NCBI GenBank assembly: GCA_038373885.1
Contig: JAWZYV010016978.1
Location: 1,141,503-1,205,502, forward strand
Direction of reading: 5' to 3'
Source: Cheiracanthium punctorium
Lineage: Eukaryota; Arthropoda; Arachnida; Araneae; Cheiracanthiidae
DNA length: 64,000 nucleotides
Shown: piece by piece, positions 1 through 11,834 of the stretch
Layout: the number at the start of each line of letters is the position of its first letter
Numbering within the stretch: position 1 is the stretch's first letter
Notes under the pieces: generated by a model
Told to the model about the DNA's origin: nothing
The model's input: the letters and a program-made list of their open reading frames with translations, nothing else
Database searches by the model: none
Program-made: the position numbers and the translations under genes

Positions 1-227
1 ATTACCTACTTTTACCCAATTCACGATGCAATTTGCACCACATTTTTATCAACACATACGCAAGAGTTCAGAAATACTAACATAAGTGTAGAGACAGATG
101 CATATATTAATATGCACATTTGATAGTACATAAACTGAAAAAATTGGGAAGCATTTTTTCCCTCAATATATTTGTTAACGATATTAAGAAAATAATAAAA
201 TTCTGTCATTTTCTGTCCGTGACGCTT

Positions 228-1365
228 TTTTTGTTCAAGCATCACGTAAAAACGACTGAAGTGATATGAAATTTGGTGTCATGATAGGTGGTCACTCAAC
301 TTAAAACACAGCCGTCGAATTTTAAAAAAATATTGATTGGATTTTCAGATTTTGCGAAAATCCTTTCAAACTGCGTAAATTTTTGTTCGAGCTTCATGTA
401 TAAACGACTGAAGCAATTGAAATGAACTTTGGTATCATGATTGGTGGTCATTCAACTTAAAACATAGGACTCGATTTAAAAAATAAAAAAATAAAATAAA
501 ATCTTGATTTGATATTGAGATTTTGCGAAAATCGTTTTAAACTGCGTAAATTCGTGTTCCAGCATCACGTAAAAACGACTGAAGCAATTGAAATGAAATT
601 TGGTATCATGATAGGTGGTAATTCAACTTGAAACATTTGCGTCCAATTTTTTAAAAATCTTGATTAGATTTTGCGAAAATCGTTTCAAGCTGCGTAAATT
701 TGTGTTCGCACGTCACGTAATAACTGCAAAGGTGAAAAAATGATATTTGGTAAAATGATAGGTGGTCACACATCTTAAACTATAAGCATCTAATTAAAAA
801 AATCAATCAGATTTCGAGATTTTGCGAAAAGCGTTTAAAATTGAGTGAATCTTTGTTCACGCATTACGTAATAACGACTAAAGCGAATGATATGAAATTT
901 GGCCACATGATAGATGGTTGCTCAACATAAACTATAGGTGTCCAATTTTTTAAACATTTTTATTAGATTTTGAGATTTTGTGAAAATTCTCTCAAAATAC
1001 GTTTATATTTCTTCAAGCATCACGTAATAACGACTAATACGAATGATACGAAATTTGGTGATATGATAGGTAGTTGCTAATCGTAATTTATAGGTGTTGA
1101 ATTTTTAAAATATTTTGATTGCATTTTGAGATTTTGTGAAAATCGTTTTAAAATGCTGAAATTTTGTTCCAGCATCACGAAATAAAGACTGCAGGGAAAG
1201 AAACGAAATTTGGTGACATGATAGGTTGTCACTCAACTTAAATTCTAGGCATCCAATTTTTCAAAAATATTGATTAGATTTTGAGATTTTGCGAAAATTA
1301 TTTCAATATGCGTAAATATTCGTTCGCGCATCACATAATTGCGACTAAAGCGAATGAAATTATAT
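228..1365. repeat. Tandem satellite-like array, about 155-bp unit, 8 diverged copies
   Basis: Eight successive copies share the core words TTGTTC..GCATCACGTAA..CGACT, then AAATTTGGT..CATGATAGGTGGT, then GATTTTGCGAAAATC. The CGACT-like anchor falls near 253, 404, 576, 723, 875, 1031, 1186 and 1343, so the spacing is 147-172 bases. Copies differ by many substitutions and small indels, so the array is old. No coding potential runs through it. Its left edge may lie close to the window start. Confidence 0.85.
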
Positions 1366-1721
1366 TACTTAGTTACTCTCTAACCTGTAATATTTTAACA
1401 ATACATAAAAATTGTAACTTCGCTTTCTTTACTTGGCAACATACTACATATCTCATAGTCATAGTAAGAGGCTGATTATTATTCTTATTATTTGAACTAA
1501 AAGACCCAAACATAATTTACCGTTATTATGTTTTTTAATAAAATATTAATATGACTTATGAAATTAATATTCAAAAAAAGTATGAATAGCGACCTAGCCA
1601 AATTTCGATGCAAATAGAAGGAGAAAGTAATATTACATGGCTGTGCAAAATTTCAAATTTTTACGTTCAGTAGTTTAATTTATATTGAATAAAATATGTT
1701 ATTTACATGAGTTAAGGGACC
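1366..1721. other. Gene-free AT-rich spacer
   Basis: I see no open frame of note, no terminal inverted repeats and no RNA gene here. Confidence 0.5.
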
Positions 1722-1891
1722 CAGGGGCGTAGCCAAGGAGGGGGGGGTTAGGGGGGTCATAACCCCCCCATGAGGAATTTTTTGCCATACAAAATGTATA
1801 TTCTTCACTCCCTTATCACACACATGTATGCATATATGTGAGTTGCAGTAGTCGTAACCCCCCCCATGAAAAATTTCTGGCTACGCCCCTG
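1722..1891 (+). mobile_element. hAT-like miniature element, family A copy 1
   Basis: The 170-bp element begins CAGGGGCGTAGCC and ends GGCTACGCCCCTG, giving near-perfect terminal inverted repeats. It is flanked by an exact 8-base direct repeat, AAGGGACC (1714-1721 and 1892-1899). An 8-bp duplication and CAGGG-type ends are the hAT signature. The interior holds G and C homopolymer runs next to the ends and no coding sequence. Further copies lie at 8396, 10579, 48324 and 49956. Confidence 0.92.
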
Positions 1892-2670
1892 AAGGGACCA
1901 TATATAAATTTATTAAATGACAATTTTTTGAAAATTTCTTAAAATAAACGTAAATTAGGTTTCTTTTGTGCAAAAACACAACAAAAGGTACCGATATTAA
2001 AAAATATCAAATTTTGAAGCAAATAAATTAGAGGTTTTAGAGGTTTACAGTTTGATGGGGATTCTATAAAGCGTTTATTGTTGCGTCCGCTACCATATCC
2101 CCCCAAATAAAATATTTTCCAGGTATAGAATTAGATGCAGTAGATGTATGTCTTCTAATACAACGCCCTATTTCTGAAAAACTAACATTCACAACATTCC
2201 AGGCATGAATTCGACCTTTTGTAATATTTACAACATTAGTTCCACCCATACTTTATCAAACATTCAAAATCACGTTTTTCTGATTAAATTTTCATCTGAC
2301 TATAAATTAAAAGACCGCCAAAAGTCTTATAAGAAAATTGCACATTGAGACGATAATATTAAATGAAAAAAGTGAAATAGAAAATACAGTGATAATATTG
2401 GGTAGGCAAAAAAATAATTGCGTTTTTTACATGAAATTCAAACAAATAAATTTTCTACCATGAAACCATTCTTCAAGTTCGACCGTAGCTGAGTAACATT
2501 CATGCTTGTAGCAGAAGAGCAGAGAGCAGCCTCTCACTCCTCTCCTGCCAACATTTCACCTGTTTAAGAGAACCATCAAGGGAAATACTCAATAACAATT
2601 TCAAAATTAGAAAGATTTTCAAAATCGTGAGCAGTCGTTTTGCATTTTTCCTTTAAATCATGTGTACGAA
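1892..2670. other. Spacer with one unrecognised short minus-strand frame
   Basis: Mostly AT-rich and featureless. At 2064-2249 on the minus strand there is a 61-codon open frame with a balanced residue mix (it contains KGRIHAWNVVNVSFSEIGRC). I do not recognise it. It could be a fragment of a TE protein or an exon remnant, or it could be chance. No consensus splice sites were identified at its edges. Confidence 0.3.
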
Positions 2671-3096
2671 CATAGGCGTAATCTGGGGGGGACGAGGGGG
2701 GGCAATTGCCCCTGCAGTTGTAAAAATTGCCCCCCTAGTCTAAAAAGTCAGGGGGCAAAGTTATGATTTTGAACCCAAATCATGCATTTATAACCCAAAT
2801 ATACTATCAGATTAAAAAAAAAAATTCCTCTGCAAAAATCAATAAAAGAATAGAATCACAGAAGCTTTTCAACCCAACAGGAACGATGGCAGATTCTACC
2901 AAATGGCCAAGCTAGATAATTTCTCAGGAAAGCAAAAATTAGGGGCAGCGATTTTAAACTTGTCTGAAATCAATTGTTCAGCGTTAGAAAAAAAGACCTG
3001 TTGCTGTAAATAGTGAGCAAAAAGAGGTCATTTTCACAGGCAATGCCGCAATTAGAGTTTATGTCATCCGGGGCAAACCATAATTAGTGTCGTGTG

Positions 3097-3292
3097 CATA
3101 GGCGCCCATAGTAATTTTCATAGGGGGGGGGCAAACTTAAAAAAAAGTTTCTAGAGGGGGGCAAATTTCAAACTTTTAACAACTTTAGTTCTGTTTTTGC
3201 CATTTGTTAACATAATGAGACATTAACTTAAAACTTTAGGGGGTGGCAAGTTCCCTACCTTGCCCCCCCCCTTATGGGTGCCCCCTCGCATG
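3097..3292 (+). mobile_element. hAT-like miniature element, family B copy 1 (diverged)
   Basis: Starts CATAGGCGCCCATAG and ends near CTTATGGGTGCCC. The inner words CAAATTTCAAACTTTTAAC and CATTAACTTAAAACTTTAGG match the copies at 3902 and 9255. No clean target duplication is visible, so the right end may be altered. Confidence 0.7.
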
Positions 3293-3901
3293 GAGCCGCG
3301 CCCCATCCCAAGAAGCTATAACTGATTTTGGCGTTCCATTTAGAATGTCTCCCGGTGCTTGTCCCGTGCCCGCTTGCCCCCCTTAATTTGCCGCCCTGTC
3401 ACAGATTGGGGCCAGTTTCTCATTTATATTTTAATGAACCTAATTTTGGTGTTTGAAGGTCCGTAGCAGAGAGACAACACACTTTTATGATCGGGCACAA
3501 CTTACTTGACTTGACAGACGACTAATTGCGAATTCAAATGCGACGCAGTTTAAGAGAATAAGAAACGGTCTGCGATTTTATGATTTATATCTGCTGCCAG
3601 GGGCACCTAGGGACACGTGCCCCAGACTTGGTAGGGGGCTCCAAAATAAGTTATGGTTCCATGGGAGGGGGCCGTTCTAGTTGGTTCGTCGTGAGAGATA
3701 AACTCTAGTTGCAGTACTATCTAAGTCAGTATTTCGATACCTTTAACCCTTTTAGAATTTCATGCATTAGAAAAATATAGCAACAAATCACCTCATTACT
3801 TCCTACTAACAGCGTTGCTCCCAGCAATAGGGAGAAGCAACGTTCGACACAGAGGGGGAACCTTCACTGCTATTGTTTATAACGATCTGCTGATGTGCAT
3901 A

Positions 3902-4093
3902 CATGGGCGCCCATAGTAATTTTCCAAGGGGGGGGGGGGCAAATTTCAAAAAAATTTTCTAGAGGGTGGCAAATTTCAAACTTTTAACGAATTTAGTTCT
4001 GTTTTTGCCATTGCTAACATCATGAGACATAAACCTAAAACTTTAGGGCGGGGGGCAAGTTCCATACCTTTCCCCCCCTTATGGGCGCCCATG
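3902..4093 (+). mobile_element. hAT-like miniature element, family B copy 2
   Basis: The 192-bp element has ends CATGGGCGCCCATAG and TTATGGGCGCCCATG. An exact 8-base duplication TGTGCATA lies at 3894-3901 and 4094-4101. It is nested inside the 5.2-kb insertion, so it arrived later. It has no coding sequence. Confidence 0.92.
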
Positions 4094-7000
4094 TGTGCAT
4101 ATAATTCTATTTTCTAGCATTTCAAAAAAATCGTTTATAAGTCTAGCTAAGATAATATCTCAGAATATTAGTTTTCTTTAGAGTATATGTACATTCACCT
4201 AATTTATATACCTCCCCACTTTTTTTTTCGTGAATACGTCTTCAACTCAATAACATACATAATTTATCAGGGGTCAATCCAGGAATATTTTCCAGCCATG
4301 AAAACTGCCATTGAATCGCAGTGAATTCAAACTTGCCTTATTTTTTTGATGAAACCTTTTGTAACATGGCTTTACGACGTTTTTGTGAAGGTTTCCAAGA
4401 ACATTTTTTGTTACGACTGTTGTATCAAACCAAATTGATTATCTCAAATATTAAATCTTTTTCCACATTATTTTTCTAAAAATATTTACAATATCAACAT
4501 CCCCCCCCCTCCCAAAAATAAATAAATAAAAAATAAAATAAAATAAATAAAAATAACGTACTGGACTCTGTTAAAAATTTAAAATTTTCTGTCCAAGTCA
4601 AGGAAAAACATGAACATTGAGCTTAGAATGCTGTAAATTTAGCAGGTCGCTAACATTAAAGAAAGTACCGCGGAAACAGAGGTTACAGAAAATAGAAAAT
4701 GTGCAGTGTAATGAGTTTCATTGTAATGTATTTCAAACCCCGCAAGAAAAGCGGCTTTTTAACAAGGCATAAAATGATCGTTTTTCTGGACCTACAAACA
4801 AAACATAAGAACATGTCATCACTAAATGACCATTAAGATTCTGTGAAAAATTGGAGTGATTTAAATGTCGAACGCGGCCCTTTTATCTCCCGTTAACGCA
4901 AAAATCCTGTCACATCTGTGTTCACTTAAATAGAATAGGACCAGTTTTTCCCGCAAGCATATTGACTCGATGTTAGGACACAGGAGATGTACAAGAGGGT
5001 TGAATGAGCTGCAAAGAATGGATTACAAAGAGCTAATCTAAATAAATGATGCCTGTGTGTCAAGTTTGGTTAAGTTAAATGAATTTTACCAGCCGAATAT
5101 CTGTATCCTGCAGTGAAATATTAACTTGCTTTGTGCATGAGTACAGGTAAGTAGTTTTCGTAATTTTCTTGTCAAATCGGTAAATTTTAAAGAAAGATAA
5201 ACTATTAGTCTGGAGAAAAGACTCCAATGTACTGATGAACATCATCTGGGTTTGTTTCTCAGGAATTCCTTAAATAGAAGACGTCCATTATAGTTGCGCT
5301 TTGAGGGGGAAAATGTAGTTTTGTTTAAATTAAAAATGATGCCTCTCCTTACTTATTGGAAAGAGCGTTTGAAAATCAAAGTCGGCCGCTTCAGTTTTTG
5401 ACCGTCAAATGTTTCTTGACAGTCAAGCCCTGCTCATGTCCAGTGGCTGTGGAGTTTTTTTTTTTTTTTTTTATAGTGAACACATATTGCAATTTCTAAT
5501 CCTTCCAATGAACTTTGTTAAGCAAAATTATTTGACTCTTGACGTAAAGTTTGCGTCATGAGTACTAACCTGGCATCATTGCAGTATAATGACTCAAAAA
5601 CTACGTCAGTGTCATTCACTATCAAAAAAGTGAAAAGCTTAATGGTTTGCAGAGAACTCCTGGCTTTCAAAATGTCTTATTTCTACATCATACTGTTTTT
5701 TAGGTTCAAGCTGTAGCATTAAATACCTAAGACACTACATAAAATGGACAACCGTTTATTTGTTTCCGAACATGTACTATGTAAGGAAATATTGTAATCA
5801 TGAAAAAATTCGACTTCGAGATTTTGGCGTATTTACACGTTTTGAGGTCTTCTGAATTCATTTATGGTATTTTCAAGAGATGTTTTTAAAATAGCTGTGT
5901 ACCCGCTCTTCATACGGGAAGAAGCGAATATTTTACTGTAATCATATCTGCATGTGACGAAACAGAATTTTATTTTAAAAAAAGTTCAAGAAATCGCCTC
6001 TGTTGAAATTACGGCGGGATATATTAACGTAAGTTAGAATTACTTTTCGTTTAGTTGGTTGTAAGACAACCGTTGAAAAAGGTTAAACACTTTTAATTTC
6101 ATGAAATATTTATTAACGTGGTATATTGTGATTTATTCATATTATCCTTACAAATCTAATAATACTACCTATTACGTACATGATACTATCCATCTTTGCT
6201 TCTCCCTCTTCAAAACTCGCTTAAAAGAAGCAGCTTAGATTATTTGGGCACCGATGGGATCTTTTGATTCGATGGCGATTCTTTGCAATTTACGCATTAA
6301 CATAAATAATAATCATTTCACATAATCGTTGCCATTAAGGAAACTCTCCATATATTTAATTTATGCAGAGCTTTATAAGATTGGCGTATTTAGCACCCAA
6401 AAAAATTTCATCTCACCGTGGGGAGAAACTATCCAAGGGGTGCCATTTTAAATATTCATGTATCCAATATAGCGATATCTTATATATCCTCCATGGTTCT
6501 GTCTCCTGAAAAACATCAAACTGTGTAATCTCGAGGAACTATTTATTCCCGCTTTAATTGTGACAGGGCGTTAGAATTGCAGAGCTTAAGCATTTTTTTT
6601 AAATTTATGATGTCACTGTTTAACTGCCGTAAAGGATACCCTGGTTGGCCGAGGGAGTTAATTTCGATATTTTGCATAGTAGTTTTCAAACGGTATCATT
6701 AAATTTTTGCTTTATGTAGGACCACTATGGAGGAACGTAATTCAACGTTAAAATAAAGCTATACTCGCAGCATGCATGATATGTTAGGCAACGCCCGCCC
6801 CATAATTAAATGCCAAAAATAAAAAAAAGTAAATAGAAAATTTTAATATATCGCGCTTTAAAACAAACTTTGTAATTTTTAAAATGAACATTTTCAGCTG
6901 TGTTAAGACATTTCAATTTTTAAATAAGCACCGGATTAAAATACCACTTCTAATAATAATAATCGTGAATTTCTTAGTTTATTTCTACCGTAAATTTTAA

Positions 7001-7751
7001 TCAAAATATCGTCTCCCTGTGTTGAAAAAAGAGCTGGAATAAATGAGAAAATTGTGGCGTAATTTTTACGTATCTTAAAGCAACTGACGTCATCGATCCT
7101 CACTTGCGAATTGAAAATACGGACGGCGCCCTATTAAAAATTTCTATGGATAGGTTGAAAAACCTTTTTCTAATCCTTTTTGTGGCAACAACCCAACATA
7201 AACGTGCCATGATTGCAATGCAATGGCGTAAGCTGTCCGCGTTGATGCTATTAAATTCTAAATATTAGGGACTGCACTGCAAAAATAGATCACGCACATA
7301 AAAAATGATTTCCTCCTAAGCGGAAAATTTCGCCAATAGCTACCGATTGCCAAAATTTCCCCGTACAGTCGTGCAGATAACCATGCGAGGGCCCGAAGAT
7401 CTGGGGCCAGAAGGCAGCGCCAAATAAACCGCTTGGAAGCCAAGTTAATTCCGCGTCAATATGGCTTTTGTGGTCCATGCCAAATATGTCAACCCGGTGA
7501 ACGGAGAAAAGACGCCAAATTCAGGGCAAGCCAGCTCATGCATGGCTTAGATAGGGGTAAAATCGTATAACTATCGGATTTTTAAATGCTTTTTTTAGTG
7601 GATAGTATTAAAATAGAGTAAAATGCGTGCATTTTTTTTAATGAAGGTAAATTATTGAAAAAACTGTCTGACATAATAGGAAGATACTTTGGTTTAGGCG
7701 GTGGTTAGTCGGTGGGGCCAGGCCCCTCTGGCCTTAATGACGAGCCGCCAC

Positions 7752-7799
7752 TATATATATATATATATATAAACATTATATATATATGTGTGTGTGTGT
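7752..7799. repeat. Microsatellite (AT)n followed by (TG)n
   Basis: Alternating AT tract broken by a short AAAC spacer, then a TG run. It lies near the right end of the 5.2-kb insertion. Confidence 0.9.
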
Positions 7800-7882
7800 A
7801 CGGGCACGCATATATGGACTTTCATTTAGAATGACATTTGCCCCCCCAGTTTCGAAGCCCAAGTTACGCCCATGTGTACGAA

Positions 7883-8395
7883 CCAAGGAAGTTATGAATT
7901 CGCGGGTCATTTGGACCACTGACTAAATAATCTAATTTCTACCCTTGACATTCTCAGTACAAAAAAAACTTTAAGAGATGGAAACAATATTTTCCTTGGA
8001 AAATAATTATTGACTCTCGCGAGCGAAATTAATGAAAGGCGAAAAGTTCAGAACCTATAAATAGCGTATTTCAATTTGCAGAAAGCTCCCTTAAAAACGT
8101 GCAAAAAATAATTCGCAATATCTCCGGGAATTATCGTAGAAAATTGGTGAAAATTTATATTCAGGGTAAAATGAAGGTTTTCTTTCGTTTAATAAAGTCA
8201 AATTACAGTGTTGCCATTGAGGAAAACGAAGTTGATGCAGAATTAAATATGAAGACGGCCCCTTATGCAAATTAAATTAATAGTAAATTAAAGTATGCGT
8301 TATTTGCAAACGAATGGTATATATAACTTTGCTGTACGACGCCCGACGAACGACGCGAATTAAAGAGCAAGTGGGCCCTTTTTTTTCCCCGCAAC
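7883..8395. other. Gene-free spacer
   Basis: AT-rich sequence. I see no supported gene, RNA or repeat boundary. Confidence 0.45.
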
Positions 8396-8572
8396 CAGGG
8401 GCGTAGCCAGAAATTTTTCATGGGGGGGGGGGGGTTACGACTACTGCAACTCACATAAATGCATACATGTGTGTGATAAGGGAGTGAAGAATATACATTT
8501 TATATGGCAAAAATTTCCTCATGGGGGGGGTTATGAACCCCCCTAACCCCCCCCCCCGTGGCTACGCCCCTG
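8396..8572 (-). mobile_element. hAT-like miniature element, family A copy 2
   Basis: The 177-bp copy is in the opposite orientation to the one at 1722, with ends CAGGGGCGTAGCC and GGCTACGCCCCTG. An exact 8-base duplication CCCGCAAC lies at 8388-8395 and 8573-8580. Confidence 0.93.
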
Positions 8573-9254
8573 CCCGCAACTGTACATGTTTGGTGAGTGA
8601 TGTTTCGATTATTCTAATTATATTGCATTTTAAACACTATATGAGAAAAATAATGTATTCCCTTATCATATAAGCCAGAAATTAAAGTGTTTTTTAAATT
8701 AAATGTGCAGAAAAGCTTTAAATTTTTTAAATATTTCTGTTCAAACCTGCTCCATGAAAAGTGGTATTTTTTAATCAAAAATTGCAAATATTTAAAAAAT
8801 TTAGTTTAACAAGAATAAATTAAAGAGTTACATTCAAGTGAGTTTATTAAAATCTATTATTTAAAGAATATTGATATCAAAGACAGCACGCCAATACAGT
8901 CTTGTTAATATTTATGGTATATTTTTCACAATATGCTTGGAATCAACAAAACTGATCACTGATACCGCCGGAAAATGAAAGTTATTTTCTTTTCCTACTT
9001 AGCAACTTAACATTAAACTACTTTTATAGTGCAAGTCTGAAAATAGATTTTTTTTTTTTTTTTTTTGTTGTTGTTGTAAAATTAAATTAAGTGAAGCCAC
9101 TTATACGCAGCTATTCTGAAACAAGACTTTACTTCTCGATCCTTTGTGTCTTAATTCGACCATCTTCAAAGCATGTTCAACGATGCCTCAACTTCTTAGT
9201 TCATTATTGTTAGATGACTGAAGTGTAAAGGTTCGGGGGATTCTGGCCTATCGC
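8573..9254. other. Gene-free AT-rich spacer
   Basis: Contains a poly-T run near 9049-9066. Nothing else was recognised. Confidence 0.45.
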
Positions 9255-9452
9255 CATGGGCGCCCATAGGAATTTTTCTAGGTTGGAGGTGGGGGGGGGC
9301 AAACTCCCAAAAACATTTTCTAGAGGGAGGCAAATTTCAAACTTTTAACACACTTAGTTCTGTTTTTGCGATTTGTATACATCATGAGACATTAACATAA
9401 AACTCTAGGTGGGGGCAAGTGCCCTACCTTGCCCCCCCTATAAGCGCCCATG
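9255..9452 (+). mobile_element. hAT-like miniature element, family B copy 3
   Basis: The 198-bp element runs from CATGGGCGCCCATAGG to TAAGCGCCCATG. An exact 8-base duplication CCTATCGC lies at 9247-9254 and 9453-9460. The inner sequence matches copies 1 and 2. Confidence 0.93.
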
Positions 9453-9828
9453 CCTATCGCGCTGCTGTCGATATAACGGTCAAGAGTTTTGGAGGTTTTT
9501 CTCTAGATGTGAATACACGATAGAATGCCTTAAAAAGTCCTCTGCTCAAGGCATTCCTCCCTTAACAGGTAGCTCTAGTGTGCTTTGCTTTAACAAAATA
9601 TCAACAAGATGAAATGTTCCAATCTATCATTCTTATTCATAAACTGCAGATGTTTTTAAAGAATTTTAAAGAATAATCTTCTTACATTTATTGTGTAGCC
9701 GAGAGAGGACTGTATGCCATTGCCGATAGTACTTTAAAAAAAATAATAATAACGCCTTTTCTCCATCCTGTACCAAATCGTAAAGAAAAATTAGCGTCAC
9801 TTTCTAACGCCGAAATCTTATAATGTAA

Positions 9829-9882
9829 GGGGCGGCAAACTGAAGCTCCGCCCGGGCGCCAATAGCCCTCGCTGCGCCACTG
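9829..9882 (+). repeat. Partial element end, shared with 60334-60388
   Basis: The words GGCAAACTGAA and CGGGCGCCAATAGCCCT recur, diverged, at 60334-60388, where they likewise precede GCTNCNNNACTG or a similar end. This looks like the terminal part of another miniature family. The opposite end was not found. Confidence 0.55.
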
Positions 9883-9904
9883 ACTACTACTAATATTATT
9901 TCAT

Positions 9905-11155
9905 AATATGAAACTACTATGATAATAGTAGTTTCATATTATGAAACTCCATGCAAATATTATGAAACTCCATGCAAATATGTTCTCATGCTGGTTCATG
10001 TGGTAAGTCGGAGGCAGCTGCACCAAGGCTTCGAAATTGCATAAATTAGCGCTAAGGACCATGTTTGGGGATCCGAACCGAGGGGCCCTGGGGGGCCTTC
10101 AGAAATTTTTAACATTGAATTAACTTTATATGAAGATGTATAACTGCACTGTGAAAAAAATTGAATGGATTTTAATAAAATTTGAGCGGCGAATGGAGAC
10201 AGTTACGGTAATATTTACGAATTATTTTGAGTGTTCCTGTAAATAATGCTATGCGTGAATTTCAGCCTATGTTTCTCAGGAATACTGTAGGTTTCAGTGA
10301 AAAAATCTTTAGAATCGGTTCAGTAGTTACAGAGATGTCCATAAAACTTAATGTATTAGAATTCTTTTGGGTGTACCTGTAAAAGAACTATTTATGCTAC
10401 ATGCATGAAATGTAACATATAACACTCAGGAAAGTGTAGCTTTCTATCAGTGAAAAAAGTTTTCGAACCGGTTCAGTAATTACAGAGATCCCCATACAGC
10501 GTAATGTTATTCTAATGTGTGCCCCTGCAAAAGAACGATTTGTGATATATGGAGGATATATTTGTGATATATGCAGGACAGGGGCGTAGCAAAGGGGGGG
10601 GGTTAAGGAGGGTCATAGCCCCCCATGAGGAACTTTTTGCCATACAAAATGTATATTCTTCACTACATTATCACACACAGGCATGCATATATATGAATTG
10701 TAGTAGTCGTAACCCCCCCCCCCTCCATGAAAAACTTCTGGCTACGCCTCTGATGCAGGATAAGTTAATTTTCAACACTGCCGATTAAGCCGATGTAGTC
10801 GATTAAACTTCTAAAAGTAACGCCGAAATGCCCCATGCGTGTTAGTGGAATGTCCCAAATAGGGAGGTACATTTTTGATTTTCCATGGAAACAGTTGTAT
10901 CTTCAAAAAATATTTTTTCATAATATGTTTTTGCAATTACTACAATTTATGCAACTACTATGTTGATACTATATATCCATGCCGATAGTTCTTATGTGGG
11001 AAGTCGGAGCTACCTATACCAATGCTTCGAAGTTGCATAAATTAGCATTAAGGACCATGTTTGGGGACCCTTCCGAGGCGCCCTGTGGGGCCTTCAAAAA
11101 TTTTTAACATTGGATTCAATTTGTATGAAGATGTATAACTGCGCTGTGCAATTTC
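9905..11155 (+). repeat. Diverged direct repeats bracketing a short tandem array
   Basis: A block at about 10000-10155 (AGTCGGAG..CTTCGAAATTGCATAAATTAGCG..AAGGACCATGTTTGGGGA) recurs about 995 bases on at about 10995-11150. Between them, 10205-10560 holds about 150-bp tandem units that share CGGTTCAGTARTTACAGAGAT (near 10316 and 10465). No open frame spans the region. A family A element (10579) sits inside. This may be the body of an unrecognised nonautonomous TE. Confidence 0.65.
10579..10752 (+). mobile_element. hAT-like miniature element, family A copy 3
   Basis: The 174-bp copy has ends CAGGGGCGTAGC and GGCTACGCCTCTG. An exact 8-base duplication ATGCAGGA lies at 10571-10578 and 10753-10760. 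Confidence 0.93.
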
Positions 11156-11633
11156 TTTTTTGCATCACGTCAGAGCCAAGATTTAAAGCATTCTTAAAAA
11201 TTGTATTTTTTATAAAATCGGGGTATTAGGGGGCTGTGACTATTTTCAACTGAATTTTCAGTTTGAGATGTTAGTATTCAAGATATGTCATCAGATAAAA
11301 AGAAAAAATTCTTTGAAACACCTCATAGCCAGTCACAGTTGAGACAATAAAGTGGCAAAAATGTCCCTAAATTATTTCTACGTCACTCCTCTGGGGTACT
11401 GACCGCCAATAACTCCCAAACTAAAAGAGGTTAATCAAAAATATTTCAGATTTGTTCTTTCCTCGGGTAAGGCAACCCAAGAAAAAAAATCATGGAATTC
11501 TGAGATGGTAATGGAAACTTTTTTCTTTTTTTGCCTGATTTGCTCTTGCAATGTCTCTTAAATAAAAGTCAAAATAAGTTATAATAAAACACAAATATTT
11601 TTTTACTGTGGTTTTGAGAAGAAACTAACACAC

Positions 11634-11795
11634 CAAGGCCGTACCCAGGGGGTCCGGTCCCCCCCCCCCGAAATTTAAAAATTTGTTAATAAAATAATAC
11701 TTATTAAGTCTTTTTGTGAAAAAATTGGCCTTTTTCACTGTTTGGTTCTCTCCCCCCCCCCCCCCCGCCTAAATTTTTTTCTAGGTACAGCCCTG
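11634..11795 (+). mobile_element. hAT-like miniature element, family C copy 1
   Basis: The 162-bp element has 12-base terminal inverted repeats of consensus CARGGCYGTACC. The flanking 8-base duplication TAACACAC (11626-11633 and 11796-11803) is exact. C-rich runs lie near both ends. A second copy at 18862 is split by a later insertion, and a partial copy lies near 28690-28800. Confidence 0.88.
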
Positions 11796-11834
11796 TAACA
11801 CACCTTTAGAAATTCTACTTCAGTTGGTTGGAAT

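Larger units (their letters stand above)
2671..7874. mobile_element. 5.2-kb hAT-like insertion without a recognisable transposase
   Basis: The left end is CATAGGCGTAATC and the right end is AAGTTACGCCCATG, which are inverted repeats. Exact 8-base flanks TGTACGAA lie at 2663-2670 and 7875-7882, so the 5204-bp interval behaves as one insertion. Both ends carry G-rich or C-rich runs close to the terminus. Inside are two family B miniature elements (3097, 3902) and, near 4269, a CAGGGGTCAATCC-type end related to the element ending at 46456. The 4.7-7.7 kb interior has only short open frames that I cannot assign. The autonomous transposase is absent or decayed beyond recognition. Confidence 0.75.
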
